Source of the DNA: Shinisaurus crocodilurus
Taxonomy: Eukaryota; Chordata; Lepidosauria; Squamata; Shinisauridae
NCBI GenBank assembly: GCA_021292165.1
Contig: CM037878.1
Coordinates: 292,254,971 to 292,318,970 of the forward strand
Direction of reading: 5' to 3'
Length of the DNA: 64,000 nucleotides
The position numbers and the translations under genes are program-made. Position 1 is the first letter of the stretch; every line of letters starts with the position of its first letter. Below are positions 35,241 to 45,509 of this stretch, in pieces. A model generated the notes under the pieces. That model searched no databases. It saw only the letters and a program-made list of their open reading frames with translations, and was not told the origin of the DNA.

Positions 35241-35646
35241 ATCTGTTGAAGTGCAAAAGCAACAAAGAGTCTTGTGTGGCACACGAAAAACAAAAGCATT
35301 TTATTGTCGTGTGAGTCTTTGTGGGCTGGACGGAACCCACGCCATCAGAGGATATTAATACATAACTCCACTAATTGAAATGCTTACCCATTTGGTCAGG
35401 CGAAAACCATCTCTTGCTTGCCTTCCCGCACCCCCCCGCCGCCCCAAACAGTAGCTCTCTTCAGCATCCTCCGATAGGTTTCCCATGACTGGACAAATTG
35501 GACAGCGCTTGCATTTCATGACCCGCAAGTCATGGGGTGTCCTCATCCTCTCCGAATCCCCACTGCAGGCTGCAGACTTGCTCTCTTAGGAAACTGATTT
35601 GCTGTGGAATATAAGCTCAAACATTAAAGCGATCCTGTGGAGAGGT

Positions 35647-35657
35647 GGGCGTTCCCC
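35647..35657. promoter_or_regulatory. NF-kB-like site upstream of the defensin-like gene
   Basis: GGGCGTTCCCC matches the kB consensus at nine of ten positions on the reverse strand. It lies about 20 bases upstream of the TATA-like box. Inducible antimicrobial peptide genes often carry kB sites here. A single short match can be chance, so this is suggestive only. Confidence 0.35.
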
Positions 35658-35674
35658 AGTGAGTTTCTTGGACA

Positions 35675-35682
35675 TTTATAAG
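35675..35682 (+). promoter_or_regulatory. TATA-like box of the defensin-like gene
   Basis: TTTATAAG sits about 60 bases before the first ATG (35736). A start site about 30 bases downstream would leave a 5' UTR of roughly 30 bases. The spacing is right for a compact TATA-driven gene. Confidence 0.5.
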
Positions 35683-35735
35683 GAGTTTGTGGAGACCAGC
35701 TTGTGTCATTCATCTTGAAGAAGGTCTCTGAGGAA

Positions 35736-35802
35736 ATGGCGGCCTTTATCAACTGTAATTTCATCCTCCTGACGGTGCTCCTGGCTCTAGCCACAGCTGT
35801 CT
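35736..35802 (+). CDS. Beta-defensin-like peptide, exon 1 (signal peptide)
   Basis: The exon starts at the first ATG after the TATA-like box and encodes 22 residues plus one base of codon 23. The peptide begins MAAFINC and continues with a hydrophobic core FILLTVLLALATA, a textbook signal peptide with an A-T-A cleavage context near residue 21. The donor is a perfect gtaagt at 35803, phase 1. The one-base overhang T joins GC from exon 2 to make a cysteine codon. The gene lies between LIPT2 and POLD3, transcribed like POLD3. I do not recognise a named orthologue and leave the symbol blank. The expected role is a secreted host-defence or reproductive-tract peptide. Confidence 0.75.
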
Positions 35803-35839
35803 GTAAGTATGGAGAGATATCCCTCATTTTATTTTGTTT

Positions 35840-36055
35840 TAATTTGTTATTACATTTATATCCTCCTGCCTTTCCCACCCTCTTGCAAGGAACCCAAGGC
35901 AGCTTACATGGTTCTCCCCTTCTCCATTTTCTCCTCACAACAACCCTGTGAGGTAGGCTTAGGCTGAGAGAAAATGACTGACACCCCCCCCCAGGTCACC
36001 TGGGGAGCTTCATGGCTGTGCGGATTGAAACTCAACCCCGGTCCAGTATTCTACA
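35840..36055 (-). repeat. tRNA-derived SINE (MIR/CORE-like)
   Basis: CTCACAACAACCCTGTGAGG with flanking AACCCAAGGCAGCTTACA matches, inverted, the SINE at 55878-56110. It lies in intron 1 of the defensin-like gene. Confidence 0.6.
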
Positions 36056-36419
36056 CAACAGTGCCTTGCAATATTTTAACTTTCCCAGTTGAGGGGCCCC
36101 TGCACCTGAGAAATGAGAATCTGGGGGTGCAGTGGCGGGAGGGCTCCAGGCTCCTTGCAATGCCAGGTTGGAGTCATGCACTTGGATAGCTCCGGAAGTG
36201 TGTTGGCAATGCCTGGTGAAATTGGGGTGGGCACCTGGAACATGGGAAGGTGCATTATACCAAACCAGACCACTGATCCATCCAACCCAGTACCGTCTTC
36301 TCAGACTGGCAGCAGCTCCCCCCGGGTCTCCAGCAGGAAGAGGTTTCCCCGTCACCTGATCCTCTTTGATAAAACTGGAAATGTGAGGATTTGAACCTGG
36401 GACCTTCGGCACACAAAAA

Positions 36420-36760
36420 ATTGGGTTCAGACAACGCAACCCACACTCAAAGGTTGAGTGTGGCTTGAAGGTGGGTTGTCGTTGAACCGTGGGTTGTTGT
36501 TGAAATGTAGGTTATCGCATGTTGTCCGAACCCAGTCAAGATAACAAACCATGTATGGTGAACAACCTACAGTTCACAACCCAGCAACAAACCATGGATT
36601 CTCTTCATGGGTTGTTCGTGGTTAACAAGCCATGGGTTGTTAGCATGGTTGGGGTCAGACAACATGATGACCCATGTTTCAATGACAAATCAAGGTTCAA
36701 CAACAACCCACACTCAACCTTTGAGTGTGGGTTATCGTGTTGTCTGAACCCAGTCAAAGC
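36420..36760. mobile_element. Long inverted-repeat DNA element
   Basis: GGGTTCAGACAAC-GCAACCC and CCACACTCAAAGGTTGAGTG at the left are mirrored by CACTCAACCTTTGAGTGTGG and GTTGTCTGAACCC at the right. The interior repeats AACCATGGGTTGTT-like motifs. It is non-coding. Confidence 0.65.
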
Positions 36761-37179
36761 CCGCACTACGCCACTGAGCTATAGTCTTTCCCTACTGATT
36801 TCTTCTTACACTGAAATTAACCTGCAAAACGTCCAGTACTTGAGTACACATTCTATATGGACAACTGTACTATCTGAGCTGGACAATCACGGCTACTACA
36901 GTCAAGAACAATTTCTTCGATCATTGCACTGGTGTATTTTCCAGTTGCAAAAGCCATGGCGATTGCTGATAAACCATATCTGAGGAGAGTTTCCCACGTA
37001 CAACACATCCACCCTTGACGTTTGCCCGCCTGGTGCATTTACCCAGAGAAGGTGGATGAAAAACATACTGTGGGAATTTAGTTCGGAAATAACTTCCATT
37101 CTGGCTGGGTAACCCGCAGCAGAATCTAATATTCGAACGACATTTCTGCTTTGCTTGTGTTCATTTGTGTCTTTAACAG

Positions 37180-37294
37180 GCCTGGGCATCTGCGATGGAA
37201 AATGGGGTTGTGCTAACTTCAGGGGCTACTGCCGCAAGGATTGTTTCCCCCAGGAAAAATCTCTGGGTCCTGAAGACTGTGCTGAAGACTTGGT
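37180..37294 (+). CDS. Beta-defensin-like peptide, exon 2 (mature core)
   Basis: The acceptor tttaacag at 37172-37179 is followed by a reading frame with cysteines at precursor residues 23, 27, 33, 40, 44 and 56. The last four fit beta-defensin cysteines 1-4 with spacing C-x6-C-x3-C-x11-C. Key surroundings are WGCANF, GYCRKDC and the acidic PEDCAEDL. A glycine precedes the fourth defensin cysteine (LGPEDC), as is usual in the family. The donor is a perfect gtaagt at 37295, phase 2. Cysteines 23 and 27 are extra to the six-cysteine motif and could pair with each other or form a fourth bridge. The visible mature part has about five basic and seven acidic residues, so it is acidic overall, unusual for a membrane-active defensin. 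Confidence 0.75.
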
Positions 37295-37386
37295 GTAAGT
37301 CTCCTGTGATTTTCTGTGCCCCCACTTCCGTGGTCTGACCTTTCAGCTGAGATGAGAAACCGTCCTCAGAGCACAAGGGCATAGTG

Positions 37387-37521
37387 CAGTGTTCTCCAAC
37401 CTTGGGTCCCCAGATGTTTTTGGCCTACAACTCCCAGCATGCCCCAGCCAGCTATGCTGGCTGGGGCATGCTGGGAGTTGTAGGCCAAAAACATCTGGGG
37501 ACCCAAGGTTGGAGAACACTG
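37387..37521. mobile_element. Palindromic hAT MITE, family A
   Basis: Located 93 bases downstream of defensin-like exon 2, with the duplication GCATAGTG (37379-37386, 37522-37529). Confidence 0.9.
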
Positions 37522-37707
37522 GCATAGTGGGACATTGTGAAAATTAAAAGCGCTTCACATGGGTGTAAATCAGACAGAACCAGACATCTGCGATGTCTGT
37601 AATCACTAATCAATGATACTGATATAGGTGATTTTAGACTCTGGACTTAATTGTCTTATAAGGCCTGCTTCCTAAAATGTTAATGTGTGTGTATTACTTC
37701 ACTTAAG

Positions 37708-37826
37708 GCACATTCCTAGGCAAGTTTAGACAGGAAAAAAAGGGCCTACAATTCCTAGCATGCCCCAGCCAGCATGCTGGGAGTTGTAGGCCTTTTCTTC
37801 TGTCTAAACGTGCACAGAATTGCACC
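37708..37826. mobile_element. Palindromic MITE, family D
   Basis: GGCACATTCCTAGGCAAGTT and the mirrored AACGTGCACAGAATTGCACC flank a CCTACAATTCCTAGC / GCTGGGAGTTGTAGG hairpin. Confidence 0.6.
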
Positions 37827-38509
37827 TAAACTCCAAAATGCGATGAAGCCACCTCTGCCGCATTTGGGGGATCTCCTGCTCTTTCTACTGAGTGTGGACC
37901 GGGGGGGGGGGGGGCTGCACTTCAGTGGTGGGTGGGGCCTAAGGCAAAAGTGGGCGGGGTCAGATACAAAAGGGGGCAGAGCCAAAATGCCAGCGTATTT
38001 CAGGTTAAAGCCCTTACAGCCTGTGACTAAAACCATCAAAAGATCATGGGGAAGGGGTTGGGGGCTGTCTGGGGAACTGCAGAGGGCCAGTTTGGGACCC
38101 CAGGCAGGTCCGTTTTGGCCTGCGGTTCCATCCCCCCCCCCCCAGTTCAGTAGGGGAGGTCATGTGGCTGATTATGTATCATGTGGTTGTGTGAAGGAGG
38201 GAATTTGGAGGGTGCGGCTTTTCTCATTCTTGTGACGTGACAAGATGCACCTACAAAACATTGAAAAAGCATTGCAGTAGCACAAGAAGCGTAGGAGTCC
38301 TGTGGCAAAAGAAGGGGGAACCCAAGTATTGAATCAGGGGGGGGGGGGGAAGATCCCTTGAAGTGTGATCCTGTACATGTTTACTCAGAAGTAAATTCCA
38401 CAGAGCGATACTTGCTAACAGCTAAGCGTTCATAATCTTGCAGCCCTGAATGGCTATATCAAACACTTTCTATGACCATGCGAATTCATTAAAAAGAAAA
38501 AGACATTCA

Positions 38510-38936
38510 GGGCGCAATCCTACGCATGTTTAGACAGGGGAAAAAAAGTCCTACGCCAATAACGGAGAAACTTCTGTGCTCTCAAGAGATAAAGGAACTA
38601 ATTGTAAGTTTGTTAACTGCGGGGAGATTATTGATAGCAAGGAAATGGAAAGTTCAACATCAGTATTTAATTATAGATTGGTATAAAGAGGTGTGGGATA
38701 TTGCTTTAAATGATAAATTAACATGTAGTATTAAATGTAAAAAGGGACAATTAAAGAAAAATAATTTTAAGGATATATGGGGTCCATTTCTAGACTATGT
38801 TTTAGTAAAGGGAAAAGGGAGTAAACCATGTCAAGATATGATGTATTTTTGGAATATTGAATAATAATGGATTATGTGGATAGGATTACTTTTTCGGCCC
38901 CGTGGTGATGGGTGCACTTTGGAGTTATATGGATGT

Positions 38937-38977
<41 letters not shown>

Positions 38978-39106
38978 ATTTGTTTTATATAATGTATGTA
39001 ATAAAGAAATTTAAAAAAAAATTTGAAAAAAAGAAAAAAGTCTTACAACTCGTAGAGTCGTAGGATTTTTTTCCTGTCAAAGCAAGCATAGGATTGCACT
39101 CCTAAA
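38510..39106. mobile_element. Family D MITE split by an L1
   Basis: The left end GGGCGCAATCCTACGCATGT (38510) and right end AAGCATAGGATTGCACTCC (39086-39105) belong together. An L1 fragment separates them, leaving a duplicated AAAAAGTCCTAC / AAAAAGTCTTAC. Confidence 0.65.
38555..39030 (+). pseudogene. L1 LINE 3' end
   Basis: It encodes IKELIVSLLTAGRLLIARKW and IIDWYKEVWDIALNDKLT, then a (TG)n run (38936-38974) and a poly(A) tail. It is closely related to the copies at 34516 and 39138. Confidence 0.82.
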
Positions 39107-39137
39107 AAATAATACTGGACATAAATTATAGAAAGCT

Positions 39138-39817
39138 TAAATAGAATAGATAATAATTGTTCTGCATTATGTTGGAGAGGATGTCAGGAAAAAGGGACAT
39201 ATGCTCATATGTGGTGGAGTTGTAAAAATGTATTGGTGTTTTGGCGAGAGGTTTTTACAGAAATATCGAAAATTATTGGTACTAATTTAGAGGTCTGTCC
39301 AAAATTAGCATTGTTATCAATAACTGAGAAGCTTATTTGTGATCAAAATACGAAGGAGTTAATTGTAAACTTGTTAACTGCGGCCAGGCTAATGATAGCG
39401 AGAAATTGGAAAGTACAACATGTTTTCCTAATAACAGACTGGCATAAGGAAGTTTGGGACATAGCCCTAAATGATAAACTAACTAGTAGTATCAAATGCA
39501 AAAAAGGATTGCTAAAGAAGAATAATTTTATGGAGATATGGAATCAATTACCAAACTGTGTATTAATAAAGGGGAAGGGTAACATGCCTTGTCAGGATAT
39601 GTTATATTTTTGGAATTTAGACTTTATTTGATCAAGAGGATAGAAGTATATTAATTGGTCCCTTGGAGGGTGGGGGGGAGCACTTTATGATTTATTGTAT
39701 GTTGATTATGTTATATTTGTGTGATAATTTTGTATTTTGCTAAATATATTTTCTGCGTTATAATTTGTTTTGAAAAATAAATAAAATATATTTTTTTAAA
39801 TAAATAAATAAATAAAT
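39138..39817 (+). pseudogene. L1 LINE 3' end
   Basis: The ORF2 C-terminus starts further upstream than its neighbours (YAHMWWSCKNVLVFWREVF, then LTAARLMIARNW). It is flanked by a perfect 15-bp duplication AAATTATAGAAAGCT (39123-39137, 39818-39832) and ends in AATAAATA. Confidence 0.88.
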
Positions 39818-40129
39818 AAATTATAGAAAGCTGACGCTGTCGATGGGTTGTTCCAACACAGCACTTTTTATAATGTTCATTCAGAAGATGACTTGGGGGC
39901 GGGGGGGGCGCAATCCAATCGGGATGCTCAGAAGCCTCCGAACTCAGAGGACCTTCGCCTTCCCGCTCCTCCTGCCCTGCAAGACAGGTGGATGGCAGTT
40001 TTTGGCCGTCTAGCTGCAGTGCTTCAGACGGAGAGGAAAGGAGGCTGGAGCACCACCAGGGTACCCCGTAATCTGGCGGGCCCCATCCCCCTCCTCTCCC
40101 CACCCCCCCAGAATGTGCCCTTTACCCCT

Positions 40130-40652
40130 TGTGATGGATTGAGGCCTACACAGGATTGGGTTTGTTGAGGCCTACACAGGCTTCAGTTTGTTGAAGCCTG
40201 AAGGCCCAAACACTTCCCTCGAGTAGTGAAGCCTGAAGGCCCAAACACTTGGATGGGAGGGGGAGTTTGAGAGTTTTAAGTTACCCAATAGAAGTTAAGA
40301 ATTAGTTCTCCTGTGCAAGGTCACATGGTTATAACCTTCCAGTCCTGGGAAGACTATATATGTGGGGTGTGGTCAGCTAGCAGTTAGTGTGTGTGCTGGG
40401 AGAGAGCTAGAAGCAGAAGCAGAGAACCAGCAGAGAGAGACCAGCAGAGAGAGAAAGAGAAACTGGCTGCATAGGAAATAGGTAGTCTGAAGTTATACTA
40501 GAGAACATTGGATTGTTTGTTTGTTTTATTTTATCATACTTGCTTTTGGATTATAACCACTCTATTAAGTAAAAACCCTAATATTATAAGTAAAGTGCTG
40601 TTGTTTACCCTGAAAGTTTGGAGTGACTTATTCACCACGTCTACAGCCTACA
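40130..40652 (+). mobile_element. Probable LTR
   Basis: The block begins TGTGATGGATTG, has TATATA at 40356-40361, GA-rich repeats and AGTAAA near 40590, and ends near CCTACA. A shared GAAGCCTGAAGGCCCAAACA unit is duplicated at about 40192 and 40226. The target duplication is weak. Confidence 0.4.
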
Positions 40653-40845
40653 CCCATGCTATTGGAAGCTGTAAAAGGACTTGATCTCCTGGAACGGGAG
40701 GGACTTTGAGGAGAGGCAGAGATCTCCCAAAGGAAGGTTAAGGGACTGCAGTAGTGGAACCTTGACACCCCTTCCCCGAGGTTGCTCTTACGACCTCCGA
40801 GAAGCAGCCGGCACGGTTCCTTCCACTCCGGCTGCAAGCAGGGAC

Positions 40846-41352
40846 TGTTAGGTTTTGGTATGGTGTGCAGACGCGGATGGTGTGCAGAAAAGGATGGAGT
40901 GCACAAAGTCTCCTGATGTGGCACCAAGTTGTCTCTGAGTCAGAGTCATGGGAGAGTTTGAAGACAACTCATGTTATGTACGACAGGTTGCACACAACTG
41001 GTGAGTAATATCCGATTTATAGGTACAGGGTTTTCCCTATAAAGCTAGACTTGGGACTAGACCTCCATTAACACTTGGCTGGCTACCACTTGTAGTTGGG
41101 ACTTGGGCTTGAGACCTGACTTGGATCTGACCTGATCTTCTTCACTGGACAATTTTGCCTCTGCAATGATGTAGTGAGACAGAATCATCTCTTCTGCATA
41201 AGATATGCCTGCATTGCTTGCCTTAATCCCATGTATTGGGTCCTTCCTACAAATAAACTCCTTGATCTTTATAACTGCTACTCTCTCTTCTTTCTGTTTG
41301 TGGTACTGAGAGTCGATTGCTAGACTAGCTTCGATCCTCAGTCGATCTTACA
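40846..41352 (+). mobile_element. Solo ERV-type LTR
   Basis: TGTTAGGTTTTGG start and TCGATCTTACA end, flanked by GGGAC / GGGAG (4 of 5). TATAAAG at about 41038 and AATAAA at about 41252 are at plausible positions for an LTR promoter and poly(A) signal. No coding sequence. Confidence 0.65.
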
Positions 41353-41731
41353 GGGAGGAGTGGGACCCGCGAGCACGGATCCCCAGTTCCAAGGTTGGAG
41401 CTCTTTTCCGACCACGAATCTAAGAATCCTATGGCCCTCTAGACACCGTCTTGGGGCCATAGGGTCGCTCTGCCTGATAGTATTGTTATGGATTTTGCTA
41501 TGAGCCTTAGGGCAGCCATGTATCCTACATTACAGAGGACAGTCCTCTGTCTGAAGGGCTGTCAGAGGACAGACCTCTATTTGATGGCCTATCCAGTCCT
41601 TGTCAAGTTTAAGGAGAAAGAACCCTAGGGAGGGAGATCAGGCAGCAGCCTTGAAGTTGCCCAGTTAGCAGCACCTGGACAGAAGAATAAACAGGCACAC
41701 AATCACCTGGACACAGTCCAACCCACTAGGG

Positions 41732-41852
41732 CAGTGTTCTCCAACCTTGGGTCCCCAGATGTTTTTGGCCTACAACTCCCAGCATGCCCCAGCCAGCGTA
41801 GCTGGGAGTTGTAGGCCAAAAACATCTGGGGACCCAAGGCTGGAGAACACTG
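41732..41852. mobile_element. Palindromic hAT MITE, family A
   Basis: The duplication is CACTAGGG (41724-41731, 41853-41860). The inner loop is shortened. Confidence 0.9.
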
Positions 41853-41994
41853 CACTAGGGCGAGGTGCTTTGTGTTTCTGTTTAAATTGTAGTAATTATT
41901 TCTATGTTTGCATCTATACATATCAATTGGTGTAGGCAAATTTTTATGCAAATCTGTGCCCTCTTTGTTGGTGATGTGGAAGGGGCCACCTTCT

Positions 41995-42645
41995 TAGAAT
42001 CGTAGAATACGTAGAGTTGGAAGGGGCCTATAAGGCCATCAAGTCCAACCACTTGCACAACGCAGGAATCCAAGTCAAAGCATCCCTGACAGATGACCAG
42101 CCACACCTTGAATGCCTCCAATGTGGGAGAGCCCACCACCTCTCTAGGTAGTTGGTTTCATTGGCAAATTGCTCTAACAGTCAGGAAATTTTTTCTGATG
42201 TCCAGGGGGAATCTGGCTTCCTGCCACTTGAGCCCATGATTCCGTGTCCTGCACTCTGGGATGATCGAGAAGAGATCCTGGCCCTCCTCTGTGTGACAAC
42301 CTTTCAAGTACTTGAAGGGCACTATGATATCTCCCCTCAGTCTTCTCTTCTGAAGGCTAAACGTGCCCAGTTCCTTCAGCATCTCCTCATAGGGCTTTGT
42401 TTCCAGTCCCCCGATCATCTTTGTTGCCCTCCTCTGAACCCTTTCCGGTTTGTCTGCATCCTTCTTAAAGTGTGGTGCCCAGAACTGGACACAGTACTCA
42501 AGATGAGGCCTAACCAGTGGTGAGTTGAGTACTTCATGCCATTTGGAAACTAGACTTCTAATAATGCAGCCCAAAGTAGCATTTGCCTTCTTTGCAGCCA
42601 CATCACATTGCTGGCTCATATTCAGCCTGTGACCTACAACAATTT
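41995..42645 (-). pseudogene. CR1 LINE, ORF2 C-terminus and 3' UTR
   Basis: The minus strand encodes LVRPHLEYCVQFWAPHFKKD and LKWQEARFPLDIRKNFLTVR, more decayed than the copy at 18597. It ends about 60 bases before the last exon of the defensin-like gene. Confidence 0.82.
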
Positions 42646-42709
42646 CAGGCTTCTTAACCCTCTGGTATCTTGGCAGTGCTTTCTAATCATTCATTCTTTT
42701 CATTTTCAG

Positions 42710-42737
42710 TTGCTGCATATCAGGTGCGCTGGGCTAG
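42710..42737 (+). CDS. Beta-defensin-like peptide, exon 3 (terminal Cys-Cys)
   Basis: A pyrimidine-rich acceptor ending ttttcag at 42709 is followed by one base that completes valine 61. Then come two adjacent cysteine codons, six more codons (I-S-G-A-L-G) and the stop TAG at 42735. This supplies cysteines 5 and 6 five residues after cysteine 4, completing C-x6-C-x3-C-x11-C-x5-CC. Splitting the terminal residues onto a last small exon is known from bird and reptile beta-defensins. The full precursor is 69 residues. The preceding intron is 5.4 kb of repeats, so the pairing of exon 2 with exon 3 rests on phase and motif, not on RNA evidence. Confidence 0.65.
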
Positions 42738-42926
42738 CAATTTGTGTTAATCTCAGTGAATTGGCCGCAAAGAGAATAGCTCGATCGAGAGGATCTCTTA
42801 CGCAACTGAAGTAGAAGCTACGCTGCTGGAGAATGGCAACCAATGTGAACACAACCATGATGGCAGTGTCCTTACAGCCAGCAGTCTGCAGACCATAAAA
42901 ACATTTTTTCCTCTGCTCTTGCTCTG

Positions 42927-42932
42927 AGTAAA
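42927..42932 (+). terminator. Possible variant poly(A) signal of the defensin-like gene
   Basis: AGTAAA, a known weaker variant hexamer, lies about 190 bases after the stop and is followed by a T-rich stretch. No AATAAA is seen between the stop and this point. Confidence 0.3.
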
Positions 42933-42939
42933 AGTCATT

Positions 42940-43560
42940 TCTTTATCATTATTTATGCTGGTTTCACTAGCCAGGGCTTGAGGCAGGCAGGGACTTTTGT
43001 TCCATCTTTGTCTGGCCCGTTTCTGATCTCAGTCCACTATATCTGAGAGACCAAAATAACACACACACACACACACACACACCGTATTCTTCATAGGATT
43101 CTGTCTTGAAACCCAGCAGGTGGCTTCTGATTCAGAAATAGGCACGAGCCTGGCAAGCTGTTCCTTTTAACAGCATGTGCCACCCCTCCATCGCCCCATG
43201 GTTAGAATAGATCATTTCGTTGGACCGGCTTCTCAGTATGGGTTCCACCTCTTAACCAAGCCAGCCGCTTGCTGTGTCAGCGGGGCAAAAATGAACAGAG
43301 GCCAGTGAGGTCCCAGAAATGGTCGGCTGCCAAATCCTGTTTCTACAGACGCTGCTCTCTCGGGTTGGCCCCCTTGTGTGGGCCACTGGAGGCCGGGTCG
43401 AGTTACTCAGGAGACCAAATTGGGCCTAGGGGCCGTCAGTTGCTGACCCAAGAGTCAGGGGCTAAGGGTACAAGTGGGAACGGCAACAAAATATTGCAGC
43501 GTGGAGTGCTTCTCTTCAGAATGCCAGCAATGCCCTCTCTTCCACGTTTAGTCTTCACGG
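42940..43560. other. Unassigned region after the defensin-like gene
   Basis: A (CA)n run (43059-43082) is the only clear feature. The rest is unique-looking and I recognise no gene in it. Confidence 0.4.
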
Positions 43561-43640
43561 AGCTGTTTTGGAGGATTCTACCCTTAGGATTTTATCCCCC
43601 TCCCCGTTTTGTTTTGTTTTTTTGGTACATCTACCAGTAC

Positions 43641-44308
43641 CAGGGATGTTGAAGAGTCCTTGGTTCCGAGTCACGAGTTGAGTCACGAGTCTTTGGACTC
43701 GAGTCCGAGTCCGAGTCCTTGGTCCAAAATGGTGACTCACGAGTCACGAGTCATTCCCAAAGCTGACTCCACGAGTCCCTATTAAAATCAATGGGAGTTT
43801 TCCCCAACAAAATAAGGCTATTTCAGATGTGTGGCTTAAATAAATTCTAGGCACAAGTGTGCCTTTTTATTTCAAAACTCTGCAACTGATTTTGGCAAGA
43901 ACAGACCAGGCAGACAAACCCAAAATAACCAGGCAGGCAGAGGAGGCAGGGAACACCAAAGCAGGCAGGCAGAGGCCTTTGTCTTGGACAATTCAACTGT
44001 TGAACTGGTCAAGAAGAGACCAGGCAGGCAGAGGAGGCTGGGAACCCCAAACAGGCAGGCAGAGGCAGCCAAACCCAAAATGTCTGAAAGGTTGCATTTT
44101 AGGAAAATGATTTTAAAAAATAAATTTGCTGTACTTCCTAAAACCTATCCATGTTGCATTTGAGGAACACGATTTTGGAACACGAGTCCTTGGTCTCGAG
44201 TCCCGAGTTGAGTCTCGAGTCCCATTGGGACTCAAGTCTGACTCGAGTCAGATGGGGGACTCAGTCCAACTCACAAGTCGAGTCCTGGAGTCCGAGTCCC
44301 CATCCCTG
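43641..44308. mobile_element. hAT element with GAGTC-rich ends, second copy
   Basis: Same ends (CAGGGATGTTGAAGAGTCC, CCCCATCCCTG) and GAGTC arrays as 2065-2960. It carries an internal ~95-base near-duplicate (CAGGCAGGCAGAGG units at about 43930 and 44022). The flanks ACCAGTAC / ACATCTAC are only partly alike, so the duplication is decayed. Confidence 0.75.
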
Positions 44309-44716
44309 ACATCTACAAACTTTGAGATTCCCACAAGGCTGCTGGTGCCTCCCTCTTGTGCGTGTGTGGGGTGCTGACTTCCCTTCGTCAGAAGCCAGCG
44401 ACGCAAACTGCTGCTGCCTCCCCAAGATGGGGTTGGGCCCTCAGAGAGGCCATTACAACCTACTGCCCTGTGAGCTGGAGGGGGAAGAAGAAGTTAAATA
44501 TCACCATCACCACTTCTTTAAGTCTACTGCAGCCTTCCCTAACCAATGGCCATGTTGGCTGGGAGAGGATGATGGGAGTTGTAGGCCAAGACACCCGAAG
44601 AGCGCCAAAAAGGGAATGGCTGGGTATACTGTTTTAATGACCTCTTGATGTTCCTTTCGACCGTACGTAGGCTGCCCTGGGAGCCTTGCCAGCTGAAGGG
44701 CAGGATAATAACGCTT

Positions 44717-45360
44717 AAAATGCCACCGTGGTACAGGCGCTAGTAACCTCAGGCCTGGATTACTGCAATGCGCTCTATGTGGGGCTGCCCTTAAGGCTGC
44801 TCCGGAGCTAGTGCAGAATGCAGCAGCCTGGCTGTTGTTAGGAGCTGCCCCCTTTCAGCATGCAACTCCTTTGCTGAGGGAACTGCACTGGCTGCCTATG
44901 CTCTACCGCTCCAGGTTTAAGGTTCTGGTACCAGTGTACAAAGCCCTAAACAACTTGGGACCAGGGTACCTGAGAGAGGGCCTTCTCCCTTACCAACCTG
45001 CCCAGTCACTGAGGCCATCGCAGGACATTCTCCTGGTGGTTTTGCATGGACCTATGGCCCGACTGGGATCCACCAGAAGAAGAGCCTTCACTGCGGTGGC
45101 TCCCTTTCTGTGGAACTCCCTGCCTCTGGCGGTCAGGCGGGCTCCGACATTGTTGTTTTTGGCACCTGCTGAAGAGGTCTTTATTTCCAGAACCTGTCCT
45201 CGATTGACCAGCCAGGTTTTTATTGGTATTCTGTCTTATTGTGTGTGTGTTTTTAAAAAAAACTTTTAATATGGTGTTTTATTCTTTTTATCTGTTCACT
45301 GTTCCGGAATCTGTTCAGATGTGGAACAGTATATAAATGTTGCAGATAAATAAATAAACA
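44717..45360 (+). pseudogene. L2 LINE ORF2 C-terminus
   Basis: It encodes LHWLPMLYRSRFKVLVPVYK, ALNNLGPGYL and AFTAVAPFLWNSLPLAVR, the classic L2 C-terminal signature, then a tail with AAATAAATAAA. It is disrupted at both ends. Confidence 0.82.
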
Positions 45361-45509
45361 AAGAAATAACGACACTCAGAATTTGTTGGCTATTAGGATA
45401 TATGAAAGGATAGAATACCTACTATGAAGAAACCAGAACTCAGGGTCACTCTGTGAAATTGTCTGGGAGAAGATTCAAGACAGATAAAAGAAACACGTTC
45501 TTTACCCCT

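Noticed and set aside
35703..35735. Upstream in-frame start for the defensin-like gene
   Set aside because: The extension begins at GTG, not ATG, and would put polar residues in front of the signal peptide.
37180..37294. WAP-type four-disulfide domain for the eight-cysteine peptide
   Set aside because: In WAP domains the adjacent cysteine pair is central and is followed by two more cysteines; here the pair is at the C-terminus, as in beta-defensins.
42608..42814. Open frame through the last defensin-like exon in a different phase
   Set aside because: It would need a different donor phase from exon 2 and loses the adjacent cysteines; the gtaagt donor at 37295 fits only the Cys-Cys frame.
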